A DNA stretch of 64,000 nucleotides from NCBI RefSeq assembly GCF_900102785.1, contig NZ_FNGC01000009.1, positions 124,001 to 188,000 of the forward strand, written 5' to 3'. This DNA comes from Arthrobacter sp. ok362 (lineage in GTDB: Bacteria > Actinomycetota > Actinomycetes > Actinomycetales > Micrococcaceae). Under the pieces are notes generated by a model. The model was not told where the DNA came from and did not search any database. It worked only from the letters and a program-made list of their open reading frames with translations. Numbering within the stretch: the first letter of the stretch is position 1; every line of letters starts with the position of its first letter. Of this stretch, positions 43,261 to 52,095 are shown piece by piece. Both the position numbers and the translations under genes were made by a program.

Positions 43261-44592
43261 ATGCCCGCCCTGCGAGCCCTCAGCCCCTTCGCGCACCGGG
43301 AGTACCGCGTGCTGATCACGGCGCTGGCCATCTCCATCTTCGGTTCCGGGATGTGGGCCGTTGCGATGGTCTACGAGGTGATCTACCTGGGCGGCGGCCC
43401 GCTGGAGCTCTCGCTCGTGGCTGCGGCGGGCAGCGTTGGGCTCGTGGCCTTTCTGCTGGCCGGCGGCATCGCCGCGGACCGTGTCCCCCAGCGGCTGCTG
43501 ATCATCGCGGTCGAGGGCGCCAACCTCGCCGTCATCGCCAGCATCAGCGCACTGGCCATGGCGGGCTGGCTGCAGCTCTGGCATCTGGCGCTGGGGGCCT
43601 TCGTGCTCGGCGTCGGGGCTGCGTTTTTCTTCCCCGCCTATTCCGCCATCCTGCCGCGGATCCTGCCGCCCGCGGACCTGCTGGCGGCCAACGGCCTGGA
43701 GGGGACCATGCGGCCAATCCTGCAGCAGGCAGCCGGGCCGGCCGTTGCCGGCGTCCTGGTGGCGGCCCTGTCCCCCTCGTACGCCGTCGCCGGCGTGGCG
43801 GTCTGCCACCTGCTGGCTTTCTCAATCCTGAGCTTCCTCCACCGCCAGCCCGCGGCAGGGGGGCCGGGCGCTGCGGGCAGCGAAGGCACGGTATCTGGCC
43901 ATACGCGGGCCAAGCCGTCCTTGCGCCACGACCTCCGCGAGGGCGTCAGCTACACCGTCCGCACGCCCTGGCTGCTGTGGACCCTGCTCTGGGCCTGCAT
44001 TTCAGTGCTGTTCCTGATCGGCCCCATCGAGGTTCTCGTGCCGTTCGTGGTCCGGGACCAGCTCGGTGGGGACGCGCGCATGTTCGGCTTCCTGCTCGCC
44101 ATCATGGGCGTCGGCGGCGCCGGAGCCTCGCTGGCCACGGCTTCCTTTCCCCTTCCGCGCCGCTACCTCACCGTGATGATGGTGTCCTGGGGAGCGGGAA
44201 GCCTGCCGATCGCCGCCGTCGGAATCATGGACAGTTTCTGGGCCCTGGCAGCAGCCCTGTTCGTCTTCGGCGCCACCGGCAGCGTGGGCATGGTGATCTG
44301 GGGAACCTTGCTCCAGCGCCGGGTGCCGCCGCATCTGCTGGGCCGCGTCTCGAGCCTGGATTTCTTCGTGTCGCTGGCCCTCATGCCGGTCTCCATGGCA
44401 CTGGCCGGGCCGGCCGCGGAGGTGTTGCCGCTGTGGCTGATCTTCCTCGTCGCGGGGACCGTGTGCCCGGTGGTGGCCGTCGTCGCGATGGCGGTGGCGC
44501 GGATGCCGGCCGATGAGCTGGCCCATCCGCTCGCCGGCGGTGCGGAAGAGGCCGGCGAAGCTGAAGAGGCCCGCCCCGCACCGCCCGGGTAA
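43261..44592 (+). CDS. MFS transporter
   Basis: 443 residues with about 12 hydrophobic segments in two halves separated by a charged loop (about residues 195-225). FAHREYRVLITALAISIFGSG at the start and GIAADRVPQRLLIIA as the loop 2-3 motif place it in the DHA3-type multidrug/exporter branch. No substrate is indicated. Leaderless start supported by TAGACT. Its stop is 8 bases from the convergent GH65 gene. Confidence 0.88.
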   Translation: MPALRALSPFAHREYRVLITALAISIFGSGMWAVAMVYEVIYLGGGPLELSLVAAAGSVGLVAFLLAGGIAADRVPQRLLIIAVEGANLAVIASISALAMAGWLQLWHLALGAFVLGVGAAFFFPAYSAILPRILPPADLLAANGLEGTMRPILQQAAGPAVAGVLVAALSPSYAVAGVAVCHLLAFSILSFLHRQPAAGGPGAAGSEGTVSGHTRAKPSLRHDLREGVSYTVRTPWLLWTLLWACISVLFLIGPIEVLVPFVVRDQLGGDARMFGFLLAIMGVGGAGASLATASFPLPRRYLTVMMVSWGAGSLPIAAVGIMDSFWALAAALFVFGATGSVGMVIWGTLLQRRVPPHLLGRVSSLDFFVSLALMPVSMALAGPAAEVLPLWLIFLVAGTVCPVVAVVAMAVARMPADELAHPLAGGAEEAGEAEEARPAPPG

Positions 44593-44599
44593 CCGGGGC

Positions 44600-46930
44600 T
44601 CAGACCGCGGCGCGCACCACCGGGATCGACGCCGTCGGAAGGCCGCTGGGGAAGACGGTGGGCTCCGGGGCCGTGACGGGCGCCAGCGGGACCCGGACCG
44701 GGTCGCCGTCGACGGTGAGCAGTTCCCCGCGCACGTCGATCTCCAGCGGCGCACCTTCACGGACAGTCAGGCTGATCGATTCCTGTTCCAGCACGATGTG
44801 CAGGAGCCTGCCCTGGATCTTGAGGTGGAACTCGAGTCCGTCCCATTCGGCCGGCAGCCGCGGGTCGAAGTACGGCACCGCGCCCTGGTCCCGCAGCCCG
44901 GCGAAGCCGCTGACCAGCGAGCTCCACACCCCGCCGGTGGAGGCGATGTGGACGCCGTCGATCGTGTTGCCGTGAGTGTCGTCGAGGTCGATGAACAGGG
45001 CGTGGGTGAAGTGGTCCAGCGCAGCCTGGCCGTAGCCGACCTCGGCCGCCATGATGCCCTGGACGCAGGCGGACAGTGTGGAGTCGCCGGTGGTGATGGG
45101 GTCGTAGAAGTCGAACGCGCGGCGCTTTTCCTCCGCGGTGAAGTCCTGCCACTGCAGGAACATGGCCAGCACGGTGTCGGCCTGCTTCAGGACCTGGTGA
45201 CGGTAGATCACCAGCGGGTGGAAGTGCAGCAGGAGCGGGTACTTGGACCGGGGCGTGGTCCAGTCCCACGGTTCCAGGGTCATGAAGTCGTTGTCCTGGG
45301 AGTGGACCTGGAGGTCCTCGTCATAGGGCATGTGCATGCGGTTGGCGGCCTGCTCCCAGAGCTGGCGTTCGGCGTCGCCGATCTCCGCGTGGTCCAGCGC
45401 CGCCGCGGCGCGCAGGTTGAAGCGCGCCATGACGTTTGTGTACAGGTTGTCGTTCACGACGGCGGTGTACTCGTCCGGGCCGGTGACGCCGTGGATGTGG
45501 AAGAGCCCGTCCTTGCCGAAGAAACCCAGGGAGACCCACATCCGGGCGGTCTCGATCAGCAGCTCGGAGCCCAGGGTGTCCTGGAAGTCAGTGTCCCCGC
45601 TGGCCCAGATGTACCGGTTGGTCGCGAAGGCGATCGCGGCGGCGATGTGGAACTGCGCGGTGCCGGCCGCGTAGTAGGCGCTGGCCTCGAGTCCGTTGAT
45701 GGTGCGCCAGGGGAAGAGGGCGCCGTCCACGCTGAGTTCCTTGGCGCGGATCTTCGCCTCGGGCAGGAGGTCGTGGCGAAATTCCAGGACCTGGCGGGCG
45801 TTGCCCGGGTTCGTGTAGGTCAGGTAGGGCAGCAGGTACACTTCCTGGTCCCAGAAGTAGTGGCCGTCGTAGCCGGAGCCGGACACGCCCTTGGCCGGGA
45901 TGCCGGCCACATCGGCGCAGGCGGTGGCCTGCGCGAGCTGGAAGAGGTTCCAGCGGACGCCCTGCTGGAGCTCGGTCTGGCCCGCCACCACGATGTCGCT
46001 CGTGCTCCAGTAGCCGCGGTAGTAGTCCTCGCTCTGGGTGAAGATCTCACTGACCGGCTTGAGGCTGGCTTCGGCGCTGTCCGCGAGGTCCTCGGCGGCC
46101 TGGCCCACGGCGTAGCTGACGCTCTTCTCCAGCACGAACGGTACGTCCGCGCTGACGGCGAGCACGTAGCGGACGCTGCTGTCGTCCTGGTCCACCTGGG
46201 TGTCGAACGGCTGCACCCCGGCCGAGGTCCAGTGATCCACGGCCATCCCGAGCCGCTGCTTGGATTCCGAGGCTTCCCAGGACAGGCGCAGGGAGCCGTC
46301 CCCGCCGTCGAGCCGCAAGGGCAGCAGCACGCGCCCGGCGTGGCGGCCGGAGCGGCGCGGATCGTGGGCGGAGTGGTCCTCCACCGGCTGGTCCTGGCGG
46401 TTGATGACCGAGGACGTGACGTCCGCGGAGATATCCCGGTCAGCCGCCACTTCGAGGCTGATGCCCAGCGCGCCGCGGGATTCGTAGCCGACGGCGCGAC
46501 GTTCGGTGGTGGTCACGGTCGCGCCGGAGCGGCACTGCCAGGTGATCCTGCACTCGTAGATACCGGTGGCGAAATCCACCGAGCGGCGGTAGTCCAGCAC
46601 CGTGGACTCGTCCAGGCTCAACGGCTCGCCGTCGATGATGACGGTGAAGTTGTTGGCGTCCGGGACGTAGAGGATCCGCTGCCCGGTACGGGCGAAGCCG
46701 TAGGCGTTTTCCGCGTGCTTGATGTCCCAGGTCTCGTGGAAGCCGTTAATGAAGCTGCCGGGAAGTTCGGCGTCAGCGGCGCCCCAGTGCGCGCCGCGGA
46801 TGCCCAGGTGCCCGTTGCCGAGGCTGAACAGGGTCTCCAAGGTGCCGGCATTGCCGGGGAGGTGGACGGTCTCGACCAGCTGCCAGGGATCGTTGGGGAA
46901 CCGGGCGCGGTCCGAGGTGATGAGAGCCAT
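44600..46930 (-). CDS. GH65 family disaccharide phosphorylase (maltose/trehalose/kojibiose type)
   Basis: 776 residues. The family 65 fold: beta-sandwich head with LFSLGNGHLGIRG, the alpha6/alpha6 barrel with GSGYDGHYFWDQEVYLLPYL, and HGVTGPDEYTAVVNDN carrying the catalytic acid Glu near residue 483, then KQADTVLAMF for phosphate binding. It splits an alpha-glucobiose with phosphate to glucose and beta-glucose-1-phosphate. The beta-phosphoglucomutase gene upstream supports phosphorolysis with inversion. The exact disaccharide (maltose, trehalose, kojibiose, nigerose) cannot be chosen from motifs. Probably regulated by the LacI gene upstream. Confidence 0.92.
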   Translation of the reverse strand: MALITSDRARFPNDPWQLVETVHLPGNAGTLETLFSLGNGHLGIRGAHWGAADAELPGSFINGFHETWDIKHAENAYGFARTGQRILYVPDANNFTVIIDGEPLSLDESTVLDYRRSVDFATGIYECRITWQCRSGATVTTTERRAVGYESRGALGISLEVAADRDISADVTSSVINRQDQPVEDHSAHDPRRSGRHAGRVLLPLRLDGGDGSLRLSWEASESKQRLGMAVDHWTSAGVQPFDTQVDQDDSSVRYVLAVSADVPFVLEKSVSYAVGQAAEDLADSAEASLKPVSEIFTQSEDYYRGYWSTSDIVVAGQTELQQGVRWNLFQLAQATACADVAGIPAKGVSGSGYDGHYFWDQEVYLLPYLTYTNPGNARQVLEFRHDLLPEAKIRAKELSVDGALFPWRTINGLEASAYYAAGTAQFHIAAAIAFATNRYIWASGDTDFQDTLGSELLIETARMWVSLGFFGKDGLFHIHGVTGPDEYTAVVNDNLYTNVMARFNLRAAAALDHAEIGDAERQLWEQAANRMHMPYDEDLQVHSQDNDFMTLEPWDWTTPRSKYPLLLHFHPLVIYRHQVLKQADTVLAMFLQWQDFTAEEKRRAFDFYDPITTGDSTLSACVQGIMAAEVGYGQAALDHFTHALFIDLDDTHGNTIDGVHIASTGGVWSSLVSGFAGLRDQGAVPYFDPRLPAEWDGLEFHLKIQGRLLHIVLEQESISLTVREGAPLEIDVRGELLTVDGDPVRVPLAPVTAPEPTVFPSGLPTASIPVVRAAV

Positions 46931-47030
46931 GGTTTAGGGGGTTCCTTCGGCGGGAGTGGGCATTGAGCTCGGCGGTGGGAGCCGGCAGCGGGAGGGGCTG
47001 AGGGTTGAGGTGGCGGAAGCGGGCGCCGGG

Positions 47031-47774
47031 CTAGAGCAGTTCGGCGAGGTCGTTGACCACTACCGTGGCCCCGGCGTCGAGCAGGGTCTGCCGGCCGGCT
47101 CCGCGGTCGACGCCGATCACCGAACGGAAGTCTCCCGCGCTGCCGGCCTGGACGCCGGAGACGGCGTCCTCGACCACAACGCAGGCCTGGCTGGGCAGAT
47201 CCAGGAGCCGGGCGGCGTATTCGTAGGTGGCCGGGCTGGGCTTGCCGGGCAGCCCCTCGGCGACGGCGACGACACCGTCGACCACCACGGGGAAGTAATC
47301 GGAGAGCCCGGCAGCCTTGAGCACGGCCGGGGCGTTGCGGGAGGAGGAGACGACGGCGAGCTTGAGTCCGCGGGCCAGCGCGGCGTCGACAAGCCGGACG
47401 GAGCCCTCGTAGGGCAGGACTCCGCCGGACTCGACGATGTCGTTGAAGACCTTGTTCTTGCGGTTGCCCAGCCCGTGAACGGTGTCATGCGCCGGCTCGT
47501 CGTCCGCCGGGCCCTCGGGCAGCACAATGCCGCGGGAGGCCAGGAAGTCCCGGACGCCGTCGAAGCGCGGCTTGCCGTCGATGTGGTCGAAGTAGTCGCT
47601 CTCACGGTACGGCGCGGCATCGGGGACCGAGGCCAGGAAGCCGTCGAAGAGCTGCTTCCAGGCTTGCTCGTGCACCACCGCGGTGGGCGTCAGGACGCCG
47701 TCGAGGTCAAAAAGGATGGCGGATGCGCCGGAGAGTGCACCGGCGAGGCCGGAGGTGTCGGGAACTACAGTCAT
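47031..47774 (-). CDS. pgmB: beta-phosphoglucomutase-like HAD hydrolase
   Basis: 247 residues. HAD motif I LFDLDGVLTPTAVVHEQAW has the nucleophile Asp23 and Asp25; motif III/IV KPSPATYEYAARLL and VVEDAVSGVQAG complete the site. Together with the GH65 phosphorylase it converts beta-glucose-1-phosphate to glucose-6-phosphate. The ATG has AAAGGA about 9 bases upstream. The gap to the LacI gene is filled with tandem repeats and a half LacI-type operator (TAAGCGCT, 47901-47908). Confidence 0.9.
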   Translation of the reverse strand: MTVVPDTSGLAGALSGASAILFDLDGVLTPTAVVHEQAWKQLFDGFLASVPDAAPYRESDYFDHIDGKPRFDGVRDFLASRGIVLPEGPADDEPAHDTVHGLGNRKNKVFNDIVESGGVLPYEGSVRLVDAALARGLKLAVVSSSRNAPAVLKAAGLSDYFPVVVDGVVAVAEGLPGKPSPATYEYAARLLDLPSQACVVVEDAVSGVQAGSAGDFRSVIGVDRGAGRQTLLDAGATVVVNDLAELL

Positions 47775-47837
47775 GAGTCAGGGTCCTTTCAGACAACGGG
47801 CAGGCAAGACGGTTTGATCAAAGCGATGGTCTAAGCG

Positions 47838-47893
47838 GTCAGTTCAGGGCAGTCAGTTCAGGGCAGTCAGTTCAGGGCAGTCGGTTCAGGGCA
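47838..47893 (+). repeat. tandem repeat, 4 x 14 bp
   Basis: Three identical units of GTCAGTTCAGGGCA plus one with a single change (GTCGGTTCAGGGCA). The block is framed by GGTCTAAGCG on both sides (47829 and 47898). Located between the LacI gene and pgmB. Confidence 0.9.
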
Positions 47894-47934
47894 GTCGGTC
47901 TAAGCGCTGTCTGGTGCAGCGGCGCCGTTGCTCT

Positions 47935-48005
47935 GTTTGGGGCCGTTCCGACGGCGGCCCGGCCTTTGCTGCTCGGTTTGGAGCCGTTCCGACGGCGGAC
48001 CGGCC
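47935..48005 (+). repeat. 30-bp direct duplication, 41-bp period
   Basis: GTTTGGGGCCGTTCCGACGG at 47935 recurs as GTTTGGAGCCGTTCCGACGG at 47976; 28 of 30 bases match. Found in the LacI/pgmB gap, just after the LacI stop. Confidence 0.85.
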
Positions 48006-48008
48006 GGA

Positions 48009-49055
48009 TCAGCGGCGTCGCGTGCTCGTGCGCTCTACCAATTTGGTGTCCAGCAGGTGGTTCGACGGCGGACTGGCAGGCGGCGGATTGGGAAGTCCCG
48101 AGCGATGAAGTCTTTCGATCAGCAGGTTGGCCGCGAAAGCGCCCTGGTCGGCCACTGGCTGGGCCATGGTGGTCAGGCCCAGGAACCAACTCATCTGATG
48201 ATCGTCTATTCCTATGATGGACACGTTTTCCGGCGCTGACAAACCGAACTCCCGCATTGCCATGAGCGCGCCGAAGGCCGTCTCGTCGCAACCGGCGAAG
48301 ATCGCGGACGGCATTTTGCGGTTTTCCGCGAGTTCCGCCATGGCCCGCCGGCCGCCTTCGATGCTGGAGCCGGCGTCGAGCACGAGGTCCGGATCGACCG
48401 CGAGGCCGTGGCCGGCCATAGCCTGCTCGAAGCCCCGCCGCCGCTCGTTGGCGGTCACGAGGGAGGGTGCACCGGTTTCGCTGCCGGCCAGGATGGCAAC
48501 GTCCCGGTGGCCCAGTGCCAGCAGGTGGTTCGTGGCGGCGCGGGCGGCTTCTGCGTTGTCGATGCCCACGTTGTCCCACGGCACGCCGTGCATGCCCACG
48601 CTGGCCAGGGCGAGGCCCGACCCGGCGAGCGCGGCCATTTCGGGCTCGCTGAGGCCGATGTTGAGCAGCAGCACGCCGTCAACGCGCTGCGCCAGGCCCG
48701 CGAGGTCACCGAAGAGCTTTTGCTGCACGCTGGGCCGGTTCCGGAGGCTGATCAGGACGGTGTCATAGCCGCTGTCCGCGAAGACTTCCTCGGCCGCTTC
48801 CACCGCCCGGGCAAAGAACCATGCCGTGGCAGTCGGGGCGATGATGGCCACGGAACCGGTGTTGCCGCCGGCCAGCCGGGAAGCTGCCGACGAGGCCTTG
48901 TAGCCCAGCTGGGCCACCGCGTCGCCGACCCTCGCCTTGGCTTGTGCGGAGACGTTGGGAAGCTGCCGGAGTGCACGGGAGACGGTGCAGATGGAGAGCC
49001 CGGAGAGCGCGGCGACGTCCTGGATTCTAACGCGCGAGGTCTTGGCCTGCGGCAC
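48009..49055 (-). CDS. LacI-family transcriptional regulator
   Basis: 348 residues. HTH RVRIQDVAALSGLSICTVSRAL (about 8-29) and the hinge helix region, then the periplasmic-binding core (VAIIAPTATAWFFARAVEAA, DGVLLLNIGLSEPEMAAL, IIGIDDHQMSWFLGL). Its gene is on the same strand as pgmB and GH65, so it likely controls that disaccharide operon. A perfect TTGTAAGCGCTTACAA operator lies 57-72 bases before its start, so autoregulation is probable. Confidence 0.93.
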   Translation of the reverse strand: MPQAKTSRVRIQDVAALSGLSICTVSRALRQLPNVSAQAKARVGDAVAQLGYKASSAASRLAGGNTGSVAIIAPTATAWFFARAVEAAEEVFADSGYDTVLISLRNRPSVQQKLFGDLAGLAQRVDGVLLLNIGLSEPEMAALAGSGLALASVGMHGVPWDNVGIDNAEAARAATNHLLALGHRDVAILAGSETGAPSLVTANERRRGFEQAMAGHGLAVDPDLVLDAGSSIEGGRRAMAELAENRKMPSAIFAGCDETAFGALMAMREFGLSAPENVSIIGIDDHQMSWFLGLTTMAQPVADQGAFAANLLIERLHRSGLPNPPPASPPSNHLLDTKLVERTSTRRR

Positions 49056-49111
49056 GGGCTCAGCCCTTTCTCCCCCCGAAGTAGTGGGCCGGTGTTCGTG
49101 GCCGAGGTCGA

Positions 49112-49127
49112 TTGTAAGCGCTTACAA
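49112..49127. promoter_or_regulatory. perfect LacI-family operator
   Basis: TTGTAAGCGCTTACAA, a 16-bp perfect palindrome with the central CG pair typical of LacI-family sites, in the gap between the LacI and the hydrolase genes. Confidence 0.85.
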
Positions 49128-49172
49128 ATTTGGCATGCAAGTGGATGGTCCCATGTCGGGCCACTGTTTTGG

Positions 49173-49790
49173 TCAGCGCAGGACGTAGTGGCGCAGGAAG
49201 GCGCCGACGTCCACGAGTTCGGCCTTCGAAATCGAATGCCCCATGCCGGGGTAGGTCCGGGCCGTGAGCTGGGTGTTCCGGTCCAGCCACTCCTCGGTGT
49301 GTTCGGCGGCGGCGTCGTTAATCACGACGTCGGCCCTGTCCCTGCCCCAAAAGAATGGCGGCCGGGAGGTGAAGGATTCGCTCATGGCCAGGAGCTCGTT
49401 GTCCAGGACAAAGCCCGAGAGCCCGACCACCGCGCGGAACTGGTCCGGCCGGAGCCGCAGAAGCGTGCTGGCCATGGCCATCCCCTGCGAAAATCCGAAC
49501 AGGCTGACGCTGCTGTGCCGGGATTTGACGGACTCGATCCAGGCGAAGACTGCGTTCGTGGAGGCGATGACGTCGGCAAAGTCGTGGGTGAGGAAGTAGT
49601 CCAGCAGGAACCAGCCGTGGTGGTCGCCGATGTCCTTGGGCCCGCGCAGGGCGGCGCAAGTGAACTCCGGCGGCAGGGAACCGAACAGCTTGGACATCCG
49701 GGACTCGTCCGTGCCGTAGCCGTGCAGCATCACCAGCAGCGGCGTGCCGGCGCGTTCGTGTTCGGGTTTTGACCAGACGACCGTCTCCAT
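49173..49790 (-). CDS. alpha/beta-hydrolase, phospholipase/carboxylesterase type
   Basis: 205 residues. Oxyanion-hole HGYGTDES (23-30), nucleophile elbow GFSQG (99-103, Ser101), and the C-terminal GMGHSIS histidine give a full catalytic triad. The size and motifs are those of small cytoplasmic carboxylesterases/acyl-protein-thioesterase homologues. TAGGCT six bases before ATG supports a leaderless start. It is divergent from the glycosyltransferase cluster. Confidence 0.85.
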   Translation of the reverse strand: METVVWSKPEHERAGTPLLVMLHGYGTDESRMSKLFGSLPPEFTCAALRGPKDIGDHHGWFLLDYFLTHDFADVIASTNAVFAWIESVKSRHSSVSLFGFSQGMAMASTLLRLRPDQFRAVVGLSGFVLDNELLAMSESFTSRPPFFWGRDRADVVINDAAAEHTEEWLDRNTQLTARTYPGMGHSISKAELVDVGAFLRHYVLR

Positions 49791-49796
49791 GGGCTC

Positions 49797-49802
49797 AGCC
49801 TA
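49797..49802 (-). promoter_or_regulatory. -10 box of a leaderless promoter
   Basis: TAGGCT on the minus strand with six bases (GAGCCC) before ATG 49790. Confidence 0.5.
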
Positions 49803-49984
49803 TCCAGAGCGGCCGCGTCCTCGGCCTAGCTCAGCATCCTTGGGCCAGCATCCGCGGGCCGCGCCGCGGAAGCGGACTTCCGCCCCGGATCCGCGGCGCG
49901 CCCGTCCAAAACCGGGGCGGCCGTCCGAAACGGTGCAACCACCCTCATACCGTAAGGATTTCCGCACGATTCCGCGGGGCCCGA

Positions 49985-49997
49985 ATCGTAGTGTGGA
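49985..49997 (+). promoter_or_regulatory. leaderless promoter -10, shared 13-mer
   Basis: ATCGTAGTGTGGA contains TAGTGT (49989-49994), six bases before ATG 50001. The same 13-mer recurs at 53853-53865, beside the start of the GT87 gene. Confidence 0.5.
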
Positions 49998-50000
49998 GGC

Positions 50001-50735
50001 ATGAACGAGATATCCGGCGGCAGTGTTGATGTGGTCCTGCCCTGCCTGGATGAGCGCGGCGCCCTGCCGTGGGTGCTGTCCCGGATCCCGGCCGGATATC
50101 GGGCGATCGTGGTGGACAACGGTTCCAGTGATGGCTCCGCGGAACTCGCGGCCGAACTTGGGGCCGTCGTGGTCCAGGAGGAACGCCGCGGGTTTGGCGC
50201 GGCCGCGCATGCGGGTCTGCTGGCCGCGACGGCGGACTTCGTGGCGTTCTGCGACTGTGACGGATCACTGGATCCTGCCCGCCTGCCCCAACTCCTGGCA
50301 CCCGTCATGGCCGGCACCGTGGACCTCATGCTGGGCAGCCGGCAGCCGCAGCGGGGGGCCTGGCCGTTCCATGCCCGGGTCGCGAACATCGTCCTCGCCT
50401 GGCGCCTGCGCCGGCTCACCGGGGAAAACGTCACCGACCTCGGCCCCCTGCGGGCTGCGCGCCGCGCGAAGCTGCTGTCTCTAAATTTGGAAGACCGTCG
50501 GAGCGGCTATCCATTGGAGATGTTCCTCAAGGCCAGCCTGGCCGGTTGGGCCATCGCCGAAATGTCGGTCCCTTATGCGCCCCGCACCGGCCGGTCCAAG
50601 GTCACGGGCACCATCCGGGGCACCGTCACCGCCGTGCGGGACATGTCCGCGCAGCTCAAGGCGGCCGCCGCCTTGGTGGCCGACCCAGCGTCCGGACCGG
50701 TCCGAGCCCGGACCGGCAGCGAAGAGCAAGTATGA
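50001..50735 (+). CDS. family 2 glycosyltransferase (dolichyl-phosphate-mannose type)
   Basis: 244 residues. VDVVLPCLDERGALPWVL at the start, VVDNGSSDGSAEL, FCDCDGSLDP (metal-binding acidic residues) and GSRQPQRGAWP follow the GT2 order. No membrane anchor. It is the kind often paired with a DUF2064 protein, as here: the DUF2064 gene overlaps its stop (ATGA). First gene of a three-gene operon. Sugar donor and acceptor unknown. Confidence 0.85.
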   Translation: MNEISGGSVDVVLPCLDERGALPWVLSRIPAGYRAIVVDNGSSDGSAELAAELGAVVVQEERRGFGAAAHAGLLAATADFVAFCDCDGSLDPARLPQLLAPVMAGTVDLMLGSRQPQRGAWPFHARVANIVLAWRLRRLTGENVTDLGPLRAARRAKLLSLNLEDRRSGYPLEMFLKASLAGWAIAEMSVPYAPRTGRSKVTGTIRGTVTAVRDMSAQLKAAAALVADPASGPVRARTGSEEQV

Positions 50736-51415
50736 GCAATTCGACAGACCTGACCGTCGCGGTCATCGCCAAAGAGTGCCTGCCGGGCAAAGTCAAAACC
50801 CGGCTGAGCCCTCCGCTGACCCCCTCCGTCGCGGCGGGACTGGCCCACGCCAGCCTGCGCCGGACGCTGGACACCGTCCGCGGCCTGCCCGCAGCGCGCC
50901 GCCTCCTGGTCATGGACGGAACGCCTGCCGGCGCCGATGCGGATCAGTTCGACGTCGTGCCGCAAGCCGCAGGCGGCCTGGACGAACGGCTGGCGGCGAT
51001 CTGCGACGCCGTGGCCGGGCCGCTCCTGATTGTCGGTATGGACACGCCGCAGTTTTCACAGCTCCATCTGGCTGGACTCCTCGCCGATTGGGACGCCCGT
51101 CGTCCGGCCCACGACGCCTGGCTGGGACTGGCGTCCGACGGCGGCTTTTGGGCCCTCGCCATGCGCCGCCCGGACGGGAACCTGATCCGTGGCGTGCCGA
51201 TGTCGACCGTTGGCACGGGGGACGCCCAGCGCGCCCGGCTCGTGTCCGCGGGCCTCGGAATCGGGCAACTGCCCCGGCTGCGCGACATGGACCACTTCTC
51301 CGACGCCCTCGCCATCGCCGCGGAGATCCCGGGGACTGCCTTCGCGGCCGCGGTCGCCGCGGCCGCGGTCGCCGCAGCCGCCACCGACGCCAGCGGGACC
51401 ACGGCGACGCCATGA
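50732..51415 (+). CDS. DUF2064 / TIGR04282-type nucleotidyl/glycosyltransferase
   Basis: 227 residues. AVIAKECLPGKVKTRLSPPL near the start is the CofC-like signature of DUF2064 proteins; LLIVGMDTPQFSQLHL and LASDGGFWALAM continue the GT-A-like fold. TIGR04282 members occur with a GT2 partner in arsenosugar-type and other rSAM-associated clusters. ATG 50732 and ATG 51412 of the next gene are both ATGA-coupled. A GCGGCCGCGGTCGCCG-type low-complexity Ala tail ends the protein. Confidence 0.85.
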   Translation: MSNSTDLTVAVIAKECLPGKVKTRLSPPLTPSVAAGLAHASLRRTLDTVRGLPAARRLLVMDGTPAGADADQFDVVPQAAGGLDERLAAICDAVAGPLLIVGMDTPQFSQLHLAGLLADWDARRPAHDAWLGLASDGGFWALAMRRPDGNLIRGVPMSTVGTGDAQRARLVSAGLGIGQLPRLRDMDHFSDALAIAAEIPGTAFAAAVAAAAVAAAATDASGTTATP

Positions 51416-52095
51416 CGGTCTCGGCCGGACCGGCTCCCGTTGGGCTGTTCGGGCAAGGGGCCCACGAGCCTTATGAATGCGCCCTGCGCCTCGGCGGGGG
51501 AACGCTGACCCTGCGCCCTGCGGGGCAGGGTTCCGGCCCGGGCGACGTCAGCTTCGATGTCCAAGGCTGGTGCGCTGAGGCAACCGTCCTGGAAGTCCTC
51601 CTGCTGCAGAGCCTCAACGGTCCGGTGCTCGACGTCGGCTGCGGCCCCGGCCGCCTGCTCTCGGCGGCCCAGTCGCTGGGGTTGGCAGCGCTCGGAGTCG
51701 ACACAAGCCCCGAGGCGGTGCGGTACGCGCGCGGCCGGGGAGCCCGCGCGCTCGAACGCTCCATCTTCGCGGTCATTCCGCAGTCCGGCAGCTGGGGCTC
51801 CATCCTGCTCCTCGACGGCAACATCGGAATCGGCGGGAGCGTCACGGCGTTGCTGCGCCGCTGCCGGCAACTCATCGCCGCGCACGGGACGCTGCTGGTG
51901 GAAGTTGAGGCCGACGACGTCGACGTCGTGTTCCCTGCGGTGCTGGAAGATGCCGAGGGGCATCTTAGCGACCCGTTCTGCTGGGCCCGCGCCGGCACCT
52001 CTGCGCTTGCCTCGAGGGCGGAGCGGACTGGCTGGTCCGTCGCGTCAACGCAGCGGCTGCAGGGGCGGGTCTTCTGCCGGCTGCGGCCGGTCTAG
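51412..52095 (+). CDS. class I SAM-dependent methyltransferase
   Basis: 227 residues. VLDVGCGPGRLLSAAQSLG (motif I) near 73-91 and LGVDTSPEAVRYAR after it are clear; the substrate part is not recognisable. Third gene of the coupled operon GT2, DUF2064, methyltransferase. Its stop overlaps the convergent membrane-protein gene by 4 bases. Confidence 0.85.
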   Translation: MTVSAGPAPVGLFGQGAHEPYECALRLGGGTLTLRPAGQGSGPGDVSFDVQGWCAEATVLEVLLLQSLNGPVLDVGCGPGRLLSAAQSLGLAALGVDTSPEAVRYARGRGARALERSIFAVIPQSGSWGSILLLDGNIGIGGSVTALLRRCRQLIAAHGTLLVEVEADDVDVVFPAVLEDAEGHLSDPFCWARAGTSALASRAERTGWSVASTQRLQGRVFCRLRPV

